Of a stretch of 64,000 bases of DNA, positions 39,101-50,670 are shown piece by piece. Origin of the DNA: Stenotrophomonas sp. Marseille-Q4652 (GTDB taxonomy: Bacteria; Pseudomonadota; Gammaproteobacteria; Xanthomonadales; Xanthomonadaceae); assembly GCF_916618915.1 (NCBI RefSeq), contig NZ_CAKAKE010000001.1, positions 1,922,001 to 1,986,000 on the forward strand. Direction: 5' to 3'. The notes below the pieces were generated by a model. That model saw only the letters and a list, made by a program, of their open reading frames with translations, did not search any database and had not been told where the DNA came from. The position numbers were made by a program, and so were the translations under genes. Numbering within the stretch: the stretch's first letter is position 1; each line of letters starts with the position of its first letter.

Positions 39101-39131
39101 TCACCACTCCTCCCCGGCCCCACCACCGCGT

Positions 39132-39962
39132 ATGACTGCCCTGAGCTTTGAGTTCTACCCGCCCAAGACCGACGAACAGCGCGCCCAGCTGGACCGGACC
39201 ACGGCGCGACTCAAGGCCTATGACCCGGAATACGTGTCGTGCACCTTTGGCGCGGGCGGCTCGACGCTGAGCTACACCTCCGAAACCGTGCGTCATCTCA
39301 AGCAGCACCATGGCGTGGAGGCGGTGCCGCACCTGTCCTGCGTCGGCGGCACCCAGCAGGAGATCCGCGAGCTGCTCAAGCTGTACCGCGCAATCGGGGT
39401 AAAGCGCATCATCGCCCTTCGCGGCGACATGCCCTCCGGCATGGGTTTCCCCGGCGAGATGCGCTATGCCTCCGAGCTGATCGCCTTCATCCGCGCCGAG
39501 CATGGCGATGCCTTCCGCATCGAGGTCGGCGCCTATCCCGAGACCCATCCCCAGGCCGAGGACGCGCTGGCTGACCTGCGCCACTTCAAGGCCAAGATCG
39601 ATGCCGGCGCCAATGCTGCCATCACCCAGTACTTCTACAACCCCGACGCCTACTTCCACTTCGTCGACGCGGTGCGCAAGCTCGGGGTGGAGGTGCCGAT
39701 CATTCCCGGGATCATGCCGATCGCCAATTTCAGCCAGCTGCGGCGCTTCTCCGAGCAGTGCGGGGCCGAGATCCCGCGCTGGATCGCCCGCAGGATGCAG
39801 GCCTACGGCGATGATGCCGAATCGGTGAAGTCCTTCGGCGCGGACGTGGTCGCCGGCCTGTGCGAACGCCTGCTCGCCGGCGGTGCGCCCTCGCTGCACT
39901 TCTACACGCTCAACCTCGCCAGACCGACCACGGCCGTGCTGCAACGCCTGGGACATCGCTGA
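39132..39962 (+). CDS. metF: Methylenetetrahydrofolate reductase
   Basis: 276 residues. Start FEFYPPKTDEQ, then SCTFGAGGST, HLSCVGGTQQEI, ALRGDMPSGMG and GVEVPIIPGIMPIANFSQL are MetF signatures around the FAD and folate sites. It reduces methylene-THF to methyl-THF for methionine synthesis. With metK and ahcY in the same window it covers much of the methyl cycle. The ATG follows a short AT-rich stretch with TATATT at 39096-39101 that may be its -10. Downstream is the second small secreted-protein paralogue. Confidence 0.96.
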   Translation: MTALSFEFYPPKTDEQRAQLDRTTARLKAYDPEYVSCTFGAGGSTLSYTSETVRHLKQHHGVEAVPHLSCVGGTQQEIRELLKLYRAIGVKRIIALRGDMPSGMGFPGEMRYASELIAFIRAEHGDAFRIEVGAYPETHPQAEDALADLRHFKAKIDAGANAAITQYFYNPDAYFHFVDAVRKLGVEVPIIPGIMPIANFSQLRRFSEQCGAEIPRWIARRMQAYGDDAESVKSFGADVVAGLCERLLAGGAPSLHFYTLNLARPTTAVLQRLGHR

Positions 39963-40011
39963 AGCCTTATCGCCGCTTCCTGCATCGGCGGAGGCGGGCT
40001 ACCCTTGTTCG

Positions 40012-40599
40012 ATGCTGCTTCGTTTCCGGCCTGTCCTCTGCCTCCTGCTGCTTGCCAGCGCCGCTCCGGCGGCTGCGCAGCGCATCCACCGCTGCACCGA
40101 CGCCGACGGCGCCACCGTCTACAGCGACCGTAGTTGCGAGGCACTGGGCGCGGTCAACCGCCTGCCCAGCGCCCCTCCCGCCGGCGCGGCCGGTCTGTAC
40201 CGCGATGGCTGCACGCGCCGGCTCAGTGACCTGGTGTGGCAGATCCGCACGGCGGTCGACGCGCGCGACGTCAACCAGCTGTCCGGCATCTACCTGTGGA
40301 ATGGCCTCTCCGATGCCGCCGCCAGCCGTGTCCTCGACCGGCTCGAGGCGATCGTGCAGCGACCGCTGGTCGACATCGCCCCGGTCTATGCCGAGGCTGC
40401 ACCGGTGGCGCCGGTCGCCGATCCACTGCCGCCGGCAGTGGGCGACCACTTCCCCGCAGGCGAAACCGTGCCCGCGCCGACGGCGCGACGGCGCCCGATC
40501 GGGCTGCGGCTGGAGCAGGTCATGGCCAACGGCAGCACGCCTTCGCGCACCGTGCTCGGCCTGCGCCGACAGTACAACTGTTTCTGGATCAGCCTCTAG
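40012..40599 (+). CDS. Secreted DUF4124-domain protein, paralogue B
   Basis: 195 residues. A signal peptide runs to about residue 23 (LLLLASAAPAAAQ). A DUF4124 module follows, IHRCTDADGATVYSDRSCEAL. The middle region begins CTRRLSDLVWQIRTAVDARD and holds DVNQLSGIYLWNG, then a Pro-rich linker, and NCFWISL closes the chain. It matches the protein at 37461-38075 in layout and several motifs. The function is unknown; such modules are common in envelope proteins of this group. It starts 50 bases after metF and could be co-transcribed. Confidence 0.78.
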   Translation: MLLRFRPVLCLLLLASAAPAAAQRIHRCTDADGATVYSDRSCEALGAVNRLPSAPPAGAAGLYRDGCTRRLSDLVWQIRTAVDARDVNQLSGIYLWNGLSDAAASRVLDRLEAIVQRPLVDIAPVYAEAAPVAPVADPLPPAVGDHFPAGETVPAPTARRRPIGLRLEQVMANGSTPSRTVLGLRRQYNCFWISL

Positions 40600-40608
40600 C
40601 CGCGTCGC

Positions 40609-41547
40609 TCAGGCCGGCCACAGCGAGCGGATCGCGGCCACGCCCTGCGCGCCGTGACGGCGCGCCTCGGCCACCTGGCCGGCATCCATTCCGCCGATCG
40701 CGTACAGCGGCAGCGACACCTGCTCGCGCAGGCGCTCGAATCCTTGCCAGCCCAGCGGCTTCGCACTCGGATGGCTGGCCGTGGCCTGCACCGGGCCAAG
40801 CACGGCGAAGTCACAGCCCAGCTTCTGCGCGGCCTGCAGCTGCGCCAGATCGTGGCAGGACGCGCCCACCGGGACGCTCACCGGCAGTGGACGCTTTTCC
40901 AGCGAGGCCAGCTGCTCGCTGCCCAGGTGCACGCCCACGCCCAGTTCGCGGGCCAGCGCGATGTCACGGTTGACCAGCAGCTCGGCACGGCGTGCGTACT
41001 GCTCGGTGGCGGCGCGGGCCAGCTCGCTGCGGCGTGCATGGGCCGGTGTGCGCAGCTGGATCCGCGACACGCCGGCAGCCAGCGACTGGCCAATCCCGTC
41101 CAGCCAGGCCTGTTCGTCAACCGGCTCGGGCGTGACCAGGTACCGGTCGGGCTGGCGCAGCATCGCCACCACCGGCACGTCGGCCGGCGGCATCGAATAG
41201 CGTGGCAGTTTCTCCGGGGCCACCCAGGTGATGGCCTGGCCTTCGCGGCCACGCGCCTTGCCGTTCCAGCTACGGATGCGCCGCACCTCCAGGCGCAGGC
41301 GCTTGTCCGGGTACAACTGCGGCACTTCCATCAGCCATTCGCCGACCTCGGCCTCGATCCCCAGCTCCTCGCGCAGCTCGCGCACCAGCGCCTGTTCGGA
41401 GGTCTCACCCGGCTCGCGCTTGCCGCCGGGAAATTCCCACAGGCCGACCATGTCACGGTCGCCGGCACGGCGGTTGAGAAGGAGGCGGCCGCGGGCATCG
41501 GTGATGACCCCGGCGACGACGTGGATGGAGCGGAGGGAAGCGGTCAT
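40609..41547 (-). CDS. mutT: Nudix hydrolase (MutT) fused to a thiamine phosphate synthase-like domain
   Basis: 312 residues. The N-terminal MutT-type Nudix domain has the box GGKREPGETSEQALVRELRE followed by ELG at about 41-63, with all Nudix glutamates present. The C-terminal half from about 150 is ThiE-like, with LLVNRDIALARELGVGVHLG, ASCHDLAQLQAAQKLGCDF and LYAIGGMDAGQVAEA. MutT removes 8-oxo-dGTP from the nucleotide pool. The ThiE-like domain probably lacks classic ThiE activity or acts on a related phosphate. This fusion next to secA is known in gammaproteobacteria. It lies downstream of secA behind a terminator. Confidence 0.9.
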   Translation of the reverse strand: MTASLRSIHVVAGVITDARGRLLLNRRAGDRDMVGLWEFPGGKREPGETSEQALVRELREELGIEAEVGEWLMEVPQLYPDKRLRLEVRRIRSWNGKARGREGQAITWVAPEKLPRYSMPPADVPVVAMLRQPDRYLVTPEPVDEQAWLDGIGQSLAAGVSRIQLRTPAHARRSELARAATEQYARRAELLVNRDIALARELGVGVHLGSEQLASLEKRPLPVSVPVGASCHDLAQLQAAQKLGCDFAVLGPVQATASHPSAKPLGWQGFERLREQVSLPLYAIGGMDAGQVAEARRHGAQGVAAIRSLWPA

Positions 41548-41632
41548 GCACCGCAGCATGCCGAAAACCCGTGCGCCTGCGCAACGACACGGCACGCCGG
41601 AAACGCACACGCCGAGGCGCGCCCCGCAACGA

Positions 41633-41658
41633 CGAAGCCCCGCTTTCGCGGGGCTTCG
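41633..41658 (-). terminator. Intrinsic terminator after secA
   Basis: An 11-bp perfect stem identical to that behind metK, with a GAAA loop on the secA transcript, lies 4 bases beyond the secA stop and is followed by TCGTTG. Confidence 0.8.
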
Positions 41659-41662
41659 GGGC

Positions 41663-44392
<2,730 letters not shown>

Positions 44393-44454
44393 TGAAGGAA
44401 CCGGTTGGAATTGAATGCCGCGCGCCCGGCCCGTCTCCGGGAACCAGTCGCCGC

Positions 44455-44482
44455 AAATGAAACAGGGCGCAATGCGCCCTGT
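44455..44482 (-). terminator. Intrinsic terminator between the M23 peptidase gene and secA
   Basis: A 9-bp stem ACAGGGCGC/GCGCCCTGT with a 3-base loop lies 60 bases after the M23 gene stop, followed by TTCATTTG on that strand. It could end the M23 transcript or act as a secA leader structure. Confidence 0.6.
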
Positions 44483-44542
44483 CGTTGGCAACGCCCATTG
44501 TAGCTTGGGGCGCGTATCTGGCGATTCAAGCGCCCGATCGGA

Positions 44543-45493
44543 TCAGGCGCGTCCGCTGCGGCCCACCGGGGCCTTGCTGCCATTGCCCAGGAACTTGCGC
44601 GGGTTGACCACCTGCCCGTTCTGGAACACCTCGAAGTGCACGTGCGCGCCGGTGGAGCGACCGGTCGAACCGGCCTTGGCCACTTCCTGCCCGGCACGCA
44701 CCAGGTCGCCGACCTTCACGGTCAGGCGCGAATTGTGCGCGTACAGGGTCCGGTAGCCATTGCCGTGGTCGACCTCGACCACGTTGCCGTAACCGCCCTT
44801 GACCCCGGAGTAGCTGACCACGCCATCGGCCACCGACATCACCGGGTCGCCGACCTTGGCATGGAAGTCCATGCCCTTGTGGTTGCCGCGGCCGCGGCCG
44901 AACGGGTCGGTGCGGGTACCGAAGCCGGAGGTGACGTAGCTGTTGCGGATCGGCATGCGCGAGGGCACGGCGTTCTGCTCCAGCTTGTGGTCGAACAGCA
45001 GCGACTCCATCACCGACAGCTGGCGACCGGAAGCAGCAAAGCGCTGCTCCAGCATCTGTAATTCGCTGTTGACCTCGCCGACCGGGATGTCCTGGGTCGG
45101 GCCGCTGGCGCCTTCACCGAGGCCGGGGGTCTCGTTGAAGTCGAACTCGCCGTCTTCCAGCTGGCCCATCTGCGTCAGGCGCTCACCCAGCGCATTGAGG
45201 CGGGTGGCCTGGGCCTGCAGTTCGCCCAGCCGCGCAGCCAGGGCGTTGACCTCGGTCTGCGCCTGCTGGCGCACTTTCTGCAAATCAAGTTCCTGTTGTT
45301 CGACCTTGGCGTGGAGGGCCGAATCACCCACCATGCCTACCGCTGCACTGGCGCCGAACCCCATCAGGCACCCCAGCCCCAGCATGGCGCCGAGCAGCGC
45401 CTGCGGACGGTCCTCGAAGAAGCGGCGTACACGCGCAACCGGCGTCTTTGCCTGCCCTTCACGGGTTTTGATTACGATCTTTCTCAATGTCAT
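44543..45493 (-). CDS. Membrane-anchored M23 (LytM-type) peptidase
   Basis: 316 residues. A short basic N-terminus, a transmembrane segment around 33-58, and a coiled-coil over about 62-115 (KVEQQELDLQKVRQQAQTEV and on). The M23 domain near 185-300 carries NHKGMDFHAKVGDPV and the catalytic AHVHFEVFQNG, with zinc ligands His and Asp retained. Such proteins cut peptidoglycan crosslinks or act as EnvC/NlpD-like activators of amidases. The intact HxH and H..D here favour real activity. Its start lies 12 bases from the divergent dciA start. A location between lpxC and secA fits an envelope role. Confidence 0.9.
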   Translation of the reverse strand: MTLRKIVIKTREGQAKTPVARVRRFFEDRPQALLGAMLGLGCLMGFGASAAVGMVGDSALHAKVEQQELDLQKVRQQAQTEVNALAARLGELQAQATRLNALGERLTQMGQLEDGEFDFNETPGLGEGASGPTQDIPVGEVNSELQMLEQRFAASGRQLSVMESLLFDHKLEQNAVPSRMPIRNSYVTSGFGTRTDPFGRGRGNHKGMDFHAKVGDPVMSVADGVVSYSGVKGGYGNVVEVDHGNGYRTLYAHNSRLTVKVGDLVRAGQEVAKAGSTGRSTGAHVHFEVFQNGQVVNPRKFLGNGSKAPVGRSGRA

Positions 45494-45495
45494 CG

Positions 45496-45507
45496 ATAAG
45501 TTCTTAT
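45496..45507. promoter_or_regulatory. 12-bp inverted repeat between the divergent M23 peptidase and dciA starts
   Basis: ATAAG, TT, CTTAT is a perfect 5-2-5 palindrome that begins 2 bases past the M23 gene start codon and runs into the dciA ATG. With only 12 bases between start codons, promoters must lie in the opposite coding regions. The palindrome may be an operator or an initiation feature. Confidence 0.35.
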
Positions 45508-45928
45508 GTCTGAGCCGAAATCCAGTGTTCGTTCGCCTTCCGCGCCAAAGCAGGCGCTGGAAGCCGTCATGGCGGACAAGGCTGGCAACCCGCTGCGTCG
45601 TGCGCTGTGGCTCGATGCGTTGGATCGGCAGCTACGCCCCCATCTACCGTCCGCGCTGGCCGGTCGTTGCCGGCTGGCCAATGTGGATGGCGAACACCTC
45701 GTTTTCCTCGTCGAATCGCCGGTCTGGCACGCCAGACTGAGGCTGGCCGAACACGGCTTGCTCGACGCGGCCCGCTCCATCGGGCTGAAGGTCACCAAGG
45801 TGACCATCAAGACTGCATCTGCGCCCCTGCACTCCCCAGCGCAGGACGAACAGCGCAGAACGAAAGCAGTATCGGCAGCCACGCACAAAGGCCTGCGTGA
45901 CGCCCTGGCCTGCCTCGAGGATGTCTGA
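45506..45928 (+). CDS. dciA: DUF721/DciA-family replicative helicase loader
   Basis: 140 residues. The DUF721 core is visible at WLDALDRQLRPHLPSALAGR, CRLANVDGEHLVFLVESPVWHARLRLAEHGLL, and ARSIGLKVTKVTIKT (about 30-105), followed by a polar tail. DciA loads DnaB helicase in bacteria that lack DnaC/DnaI. The gene is divergent from the M23 peptidase and convergent with lpxC. The secM position next to secA in enterics is occupied here by the M23 and dciA pair. A perfect DnaA box lies about 17 kb away in front of mraZ. Confidence 0.85.
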   Translation: MSEPKSSVRSPSAPKQALEAVMADKAGNPLRRALWLDALDRQLRPHLPSALAGRCRLANVDGEHLVFLVESPVWHARLRLAEHGLLDAARSIGLKVTKVTIKTASAPLHSPAQDEQRRTKAVSAATHKGLRDALACLEDV

Positions 45929-46125
45929 CCCCGGGGCCGGGGGACCGGTTCCTGGTCCCGCTCCTGGCACCGCGCATACGCACAAACACCAGAAGTCCGG
46001 CCAGAATCCTAGCCGCCACGTCCCGGGCAATAGTTAGGGTTTCGTTAAATTGGCGTGGAGTTCAGGCTTCACGCCCGGCTGCGTTCACGGTTTCGTGACG
46101 CGCGACCCGTTAGGAAACGGGGTGG

Positions 46126-47037
46126 TCAGGCGTGCGCCGGAGCGCCGTAAATAACCGGATCCGGACCCGCCGGAGACTCGTAGGTCGCCCATTCCCAGGC
46201 CGTTTCGTCGGCCAGCAGGGCCCGCACGAGCTTGTTGTTGAGGGCGTGCCCGGACTTGAAGCCTTCATACGCACCCAGCACTTGGCCGCCGGCCAGATAG
46301 AGGTCGCCGATGGCGTCCAGGATCTTGTGGCGCACGAACTCGTCGGCGTAACGCAGGCCGTCGTCGTTGAGCACGCGGAACTCGTCCAGCACGATGGCGT
46401 TGTCCATCGAACCGCCCAGGCCCAGGTTGCGCTCGCGCATGTACTCCAGGTCGCGCATGAAGCCGAAGGTGCGTGCGCGGGAGATTTCCTTGGTATAGGC
46501 CGCGGTCGAGAACTCGATCTCCGCGCGCGACTGGCGTGCCGGGATCATCGGGTGGTCGAACTGGATGGTGAAGCCCAGCTTGTAGCCCTCGTACGGGGTG
46601 AAGCGGGCGACCTTGTCGCCGTCGGTCACCTCGACCGTCCTGAGGATGCGGATGAAACGCTTGGGCGCGTCCTGCTCGACGATGCCCGCCGACTGCAGCA
46701 GGAACACGAACGGACCCGAGGAACCGTCCATGATCGGCAGTTCGGCCGAGGACAGTTCCACGATGCAGTTGTCCACGCCCAGCCCGGCCAGCGCGGACAT
46801 CAGGTGCTCGACGGTCTGGATCTTGGCGTTGTCGCAGGTCAGCCCGGTGCACAGGGTGACCTCGGTGACCAGCTCGGCCCTGGCCGGCACTTCCACCACC
46901 GGGTCCAGGTCGACGCGGCGGAACACGATGCCCTGGTTGACCGGTGCCGGACGCAGGGTCATGTAGACCTTGTCGCCACTGTGCAGGCCAACGCCGGTGG
47001 CGCGGATCGTGTTCTTGAGGGTGCGTTGCTGGATCAT
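46126..47037 (-). CDS. lpxC: UDP-3-O-acyl-N-acetylglucosamine deacetylase LpxC
   Basis: 303 residues, normal length. The start [20 protein letters not shown] fixes the ATG at 47037. Zinc ligands are H78 in VEHLMSAL and the later His and Asp in [14 protein letters not shown]; the catalytic His lies in KSGHALNN. It performs the first committed step of lipid A synthesis. It follows ftsZ in the dcw order as in other gammaproteobacteria, separated by about 250 bases that contain a terminator, so it is expressed on its own or by read-through. Confidence 0.97.
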   Translation of the reverse strand: MIQQRTLKNTIRATGVGLHSGDKVYMTLRPAPVNQGIVFRRVDLDPVVEVPARAELVTEVTLCTGLTCDNAKIQTVEHLMSALAGLGVDNCIVELSSAELPIMDGSSGPFVFLLQSAGIVEQDAPKRFIRILRTVEVTDGDKVARFTPYEGYKLGFTIQFDHPMIPARQSRAEIEFSTAAYTKEISRARTFGFMRDLEYMRERNLGLGGSMDNAIVLDEFRVLNDDGLRYADEFVRHKILDAIGDLYLAGGQVLGAYEGFKSGHALNNKLVRALLADETAWEWATYESPAGPDPVIYGAPAHA

Positions 47038-47150
47038 CGGAGGCGATCGTTGGGGATGGCACCGGCGCAAACCGGCGACAAACAAGAATAACACGCACCT
47101 GCATGCGCCCCGGCTGTACGGAACGGCAACGCAGCGTGCGCCTGCAGCGG

Positions 47151-47181
47151 GAAAATGCCGCCGGGCCGATCCTGGCCCGGC
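47151..47181 (-). terminator. Intrinsic terminator after ftsZ
   Basis: An 8-bp perfect stem GCCGGGCC/GGCCCGGC with a 6-base loop, then GGCATTTT on the leftward strand. It lies about 107 bases past the ftsZ stop and before lpxC. Confidence 0.7.
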
Positions 47182-47287
47182 AGCAAGGGACATGGTGTTG
47201 CCACCAGGGAGGACAACCCTGGCGTTACCTCATCCGTCGGTACCTCCGCGGCCGGAGCGTTGCCCCGGACCGCCAGGGTGCCAGCGG

Positions 47288-48505
47288 TCAGTCAGCCTGG
47301 CGGCGCAGGAACGCCGGGATGTCCAGGTAATCGCTCGGCAGTTCGGCAGCCGCCGGGGCCGGGGTCGAAGCAGCAGCGGTGTCGGCGCTGGGACGACGCA
47401 GGCCCATGCCCATGTTGCCCACGGCCTTGGACACGGCGTCGGCGCCGTTGTCGTAGTCGCCGAACTCGGCCTGGCCGGTGGTGGCGTTGCGCACCAGCTT
47501 GATCGGGGCACGCTCGCCCGGACGCTGCGCGGTCTTGGCGGCGGCGCGGTTCAGGCCGGTGGCCACCACGGTCACGCGCACTTCGTCCTGCATGTCCGGG
47601 TCGAGCACGGTGCCGACCACGACGGTGGCGTCTTCCGAGGCGAAGCCATCGATGGTGCGGCCGATCTCGTCGAACTCGGCCATGGTGAAGTCGGCGCCGG
47701 CGGTGATGTTGACCAGGATGCCGTTGGCACCGGCCAGGTTCACGTCGTCCAGCAGCGGGTTCTGGATGGCGGCCTCGGCGGCGGCCTGGGCGCGGTCATC
47801 GCCACGGGCGGTGCCGGTGCCCATCATCGCCAGGCCCATTTCGGACATGACGGTGCGCACGTCGGCAAAGTCGACGTTGATCAGGCCCGGACGCACGATC
47901 AGGTCGGCGATGCCCTGCACCGCACCCTGCAGCACGTCGTTGGCGGCACGGAAGGCCTGCACCATGGTGGCGTTGCGGCCGAGCACGGTGATCAGCTTCT
48001 CGTTGGGAATGGTGATCAGCGAGTCGACGTGCTGGCTCAGTTCCTCGATGCCCTTGAGCGCGACCTGCATGCGGCGACGGCCCTCGAACGGGAACGGCTT
48101 GGTCACCACGGCCACGGTCAGGATGCCCATTTCCTTGGCCAGCTGGGCCACGACCGGGGCAGCGCCAGTGCCGGTGCCACCGCCCATGCCGGCGGTGATG
48201 AACACCATGTCCGCACCCTGCAGCGCGTCCATGATGCGTTCGCGGTCTTCCAGCGCGGCCTGGCGGCCGACTTCCGGGTTGGCGCCTGCGCCCAGGCCCT
48301 TGGTGACATTGGTGCCCAGCTGCAGCTGCAGCTTGGCGCCACAATTCTTGATGGCCTGCGAGTCGGTATTGGCAGTGATGAATTCCACGCCGTCCACGCT
48401 GGTGTTGACCATGTGCGCCACGGCGTTGCCGCCGCCGCCGCCCACGCCCACAACCTTGATCACCGCGTTGGGTGCCATCTTTTCGATCAGTTCAAAGTGC
48501 GCCAT
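47288..48505 (-). CDS. ftsZ: Cell division tubulin FtsZ
   Basis: 405 residues. GGGGGNAV near the N-terminus, [13 protein letters not shown] (G-box, nucleotide binding) near 108-120, and [11 protein letters not shown] (T7 loop) are all present. A variable linker rich in Ala and Pro precedes the conserved tail [14 protein letters not shown] that binds FtsA and ZipA. The family start [12 protein letters not shown] begins at 48505. A second in-frame ATG two codons earlier at 48511 lies closer to the GAGG Shine-Dalgarno and may also be used. A 210-base gap separates it from ftsA. Confidence 0.97.
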   Translation of the reverse strand: MAHFELIEKMAPNAVIKVVGVGGGGGNAVAHMVNTSVDGVEFITANTDSQAIKNCGAKLQLQLGTNVTKGLGAGANPEVGRQAALEDRERIMDALQGADMVFITAGMGGGTGTGAAPVVAQLAKEMGILTVAVVTKPFPFEGRRRMQVALKGIEELSQHVDSLITIPNEKLITVLGRNATMVQAFRAANDVLQGAVQGIADLIVRPGLINVDFADVRTVMSEMGLAMMGTGTARGDDRAQAAAEAAIQNPLLDDVNLAGANGILVNITAGADFTMAEFDEIGRTIDGFASEDATVVVGTVLDPDMQDEVRVTVVATGLNRAAAKTAQRPGERAPIKLVRNATTGQAEFGDYDNGADAVSKAVGNMGMGLRRPSADTAAASTPAPAAAELPSDYLDIPAFLRRQAD

Positions 48506-48715
48506 GTCCATGTCCTCTTCAATGCCGTGATGTGGCTGCAACGTTCGGGAAGATCCCTTCTCCGTCCCGTCCGCCCGTACCGGCGAGTTGTTGTTGGTGT
48601 TCCGCCAGGGGTTCATGCCCCGGGCGGTGGTTGCTGCGTACTGCGGGTACCGCGCTTGCTGTCCTGACTGCCTGTTGTTGCTGTTGCCCTGCTCCTGCTC
48701 CCCATGCACCGCGGC
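48506..48715 (-). promoter_or_regulatory. 210-base ftsA-ftsZ intergenic region with AAC-rich patches
   Basis: This is the only long gap inside the division cluster. On the ftsZ strand it has two unstructured CAA/AAC-rich patches (complements of 48673-48686 and of 48587-48601), and ends in GAAGAGG before the double ATG. It probably carries an internal ftsZ promoter. The AAC triplet runs fit ARN-type Hfq sites, which is inference. Confidence 0.35.
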
Positions 48716-49951
48716 TCAGAACTCGCCGCGGAACCAGGTCTTCACCTTCTTGAAAATCGTGCCCGCCCGGCCCATCGGCAACGACGGCCGGCGCGGATGT
48801 TCGATCTGGCTGCCCATCAGCAGCAGGCCCACGCCGGTGGCGTGCACCGGGTTGCCAACCACTTCGCCCAGGCCGGTGACGTGCTGCGGGATGCCCACGC
48901 GAACCGGCATCTGCAGCATTTCCTCGGCCAGCTCGACCACGCCTTCCATCTTCGAGGCGCCACCGGTGAGCACCATGCCGGCGCGCACCAGTTCCTCGAA
49001 GCCGGAGCGACGCAGCTCGGCCTGGACCATCTCGAAGATTTCCTCGTAGCGGCCCTGCACTGCCTGCGCCAGCGAATGGCGCGGCATGCGGCGCGGCGGA
49101 CGATCGCCGACGCTGGGTACCTGGATGCTTTCCTCGGCGGTGGCCAGCTGCGCCAGCGCGCAGGCGTAGCGCACCTTGATCTGCTCGGCTTCCGGGGTTG
49201 GCGTGCGCAGCATGTGCGCGATGTCGTTGGTCACGTGGTCGCCAGCGATCGGCAGCGAGGCGGTGTGGCAGATCGCGCCCTGCACGAACACCGCCACGTC
49301 GGTGGTGCCGGCGCCCATGTCCACCAGTACCACGCCCAGCTCGCGCTCGTCGGCGGTCAGCACCGCCACGCTCGACGCCAGCGAGGACAGCACCAGGTCG
49401 TCGACCTGAAGGCCGCAGCGCTGCACGCACTTGCTGATGTTGGCCGCGGCCGACTGCGCGCAGGTCACCAGGTGCGCGTGTACCTCCAGGCGCACGCCGG
49501 TCATGCCGACCGGGTTGCGGATGCCTTCCTGCGAGTCGTCCAGCACGTACTCGCGCGGGATCGCATGCAGGATCTTCTGGTCGGCCGGGATGGCCACGGC
49601 CTTGGCAGCGTCCAGCACGCGGTCCAGGTCGTTCCAGGTGACCTCGCCATCGCGGATCGGCTGGATGCCCTGCGAATTGCGGCACTGCACGTGGTTGCCG
49701 GAGATCGAGGCGTAGACCGAACGGATCTCGCAGCCGGCCATCAGCTCGGCTTCCTCGACCGCGCGCTGGATGGACTGCACGGTCGACTCGATGTCGACCA
49801 CGACGCCCTTCTTCAGTCCGCGCGATTCGTGCGAGCCGATGCCGATCACCTCGATGGGGTTGCCCGGCGAGTATTCACCCACCAACGCCACCACCTTGGA
49901 GGTGCCGATGTCGAGGCCGACGATCAGCGATTTGTCACCCTTTCGATTCAT
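48716..49951 (-). CDS. ftsA: Cell division actin homologue FtsA
   Basis: 411 residues. The actin-like ATPase motifs are LIVGLDIGTSKVVALVGE (phosphate 1), GVVLVDMGAGTTDVAVF (phosphate 2), and VLTGGASKMEGV (adenosine). The IC subdomain is around 85-160. The C-terminal amphipathic membrane helix GTIFKKVKTWFRGEF is intact. It ties FtsZ filaments to the membrane and recruits late divisome proteins. The ATG at 49951 overlaps the ftsQ stop (49948) by 4 bases, so translation is coupled to ftsQ. Confidence 0.97.
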   Translation of the reverse strand: MNRKGDKSLIVGLDIGTSKVVALVGEYSPGNPIEVIGIGSHESRGLKKGVVVDIESTVQSIQRAVEEAELMAGCEIRSVYASISGNHVQCRNSQGIQPIRDGEVTWNDLDRVLDAAKAVAIPADQKILHAIPREYVLDDSQEGIRNPVGMTGVRLEVHAHLVTCAQSAAANISKCVQRCGLQVDDLVLSSLASSVAVLTADERELGVVLVDMGAGTTDVAVFVQGAICHTASLPIAGDHVTNDIAHMLRTPTPEAEQIKVRYACALAQLATAEESIQVPSVGDRPPRRMPRHSLAQAVQGRYEEIFEMVQAELRRSGFEELVRAGMVLTGGASKMEGVVELAEEMLQMPVRVGIPQHVTGLGEVVGNPVHATGVGLLLMGSQIEHPRRPSLPMGRAGTIFKKVKTWFRGEF

Positions 49952-50670
49952 GTCCTGTCCTGCGTCTGCTTCGGTGCCGGCTTGCCCCAGCTGAGCGTGA
50001 AACCATTGGTGTAGCGGAGGTCGGCGCGTTCGATCGGCATGTCCTGGTTGGCCAGCTGCGGCAGCACGCGCACGAAGCGCTGCAGCCGCGAGCGGGCGTC
50101 GGTGCGGCCGATCACCACCTCGATGCCGTTGTCCAGCGCCAGCGACCAGCTGCCGCGCGGATCCATGGCCAGGCGCTGCACATCCATGCCCACCGGAGCG
50201 AACAGCGCGCGCGATTCGTTGTAGAGGGCAACCACTTCGGCGGTCTGGGTATCCGGGCCATCGAGCTCGGGCAGCGGCACGTCTTCCAGCCCACGCGGCA
50301 CGGCAAACAGCTCGCCCTGCTCGGACAACAGCCGGTCCTCGCCCCAGCGGGCGAAGGGCTTGTGCTCGACCACATCGATCTGCAGCACGTCCGGCCAGTG
50401 CTTGCTGACCTTGGCGGCCTGCACCCACGGCAGGCGCTCGACCGCGTCCTGCGCGTCCTGCAGCTTGACCGCGAAGAAGCCGGACTGCGCGTACGGCAGC
50501 ACCGCCTCGCGCAGTTGCTCGGCCGGCACGCGCTTGAACTCGCCGTTGACCCGCAGCCTCGACAGCGGCCAGCGCTCGGCGCCGACCCAGCCGTTGAGCA
50601 CGGCCACGACCGGCAGCGCGACCAGCCCGATGGCCAGCAACCAGGCGCACAGGCGCAGCAGGGCGTTCAT
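49948..50670 (-). CDS. ftsQ: Cell division protein FtsQ
   Basis: 240 residues. One transmembrane segment at about 5-27, a POTRA domain with [20 protein letters not shown] around 38-100, then the FtsQ beta domain with [30 protein letters not shown]. It links FtsB/FtsL with early divisome components in the periplasm. Starts and stops overlap both ddlB and ftsA by 4 bases, so it is part of a translation-coupled chain. The C-terminus after TNGFTLSWG is short and polar. Confidence 0.95.
   Translation of the reverse strand: MNALLRLCAWLLAIGLVALPVVAVLNGWVGAERWPLSRLRVNGEFKRVPAEQLREAVLPYAQSGFFAVKLQDAQDAVERLPWVQAAKVSKHWPDVLQIDVVEHKPFARWGEDRLLSEQGELFAVPRGLEDVPLPELDGPDTQTAEVVALYNESRALFAPVGMDVQRLAMDPRGSWSLALDNGIEVVIGRTDARSRLQRFVRVLPQLANQDMPIERADLRYTNGFTLSWGKPAPKQTQDRT

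Noticed and set aside
39081..39101. MetJ or MetR site before metF
   Set aside because: Only a short ATCGCGAT palindrome and an AT-rich -10-like stretch are visible. There are no AGACGTCT or TGAA-N5-TTCA elements.
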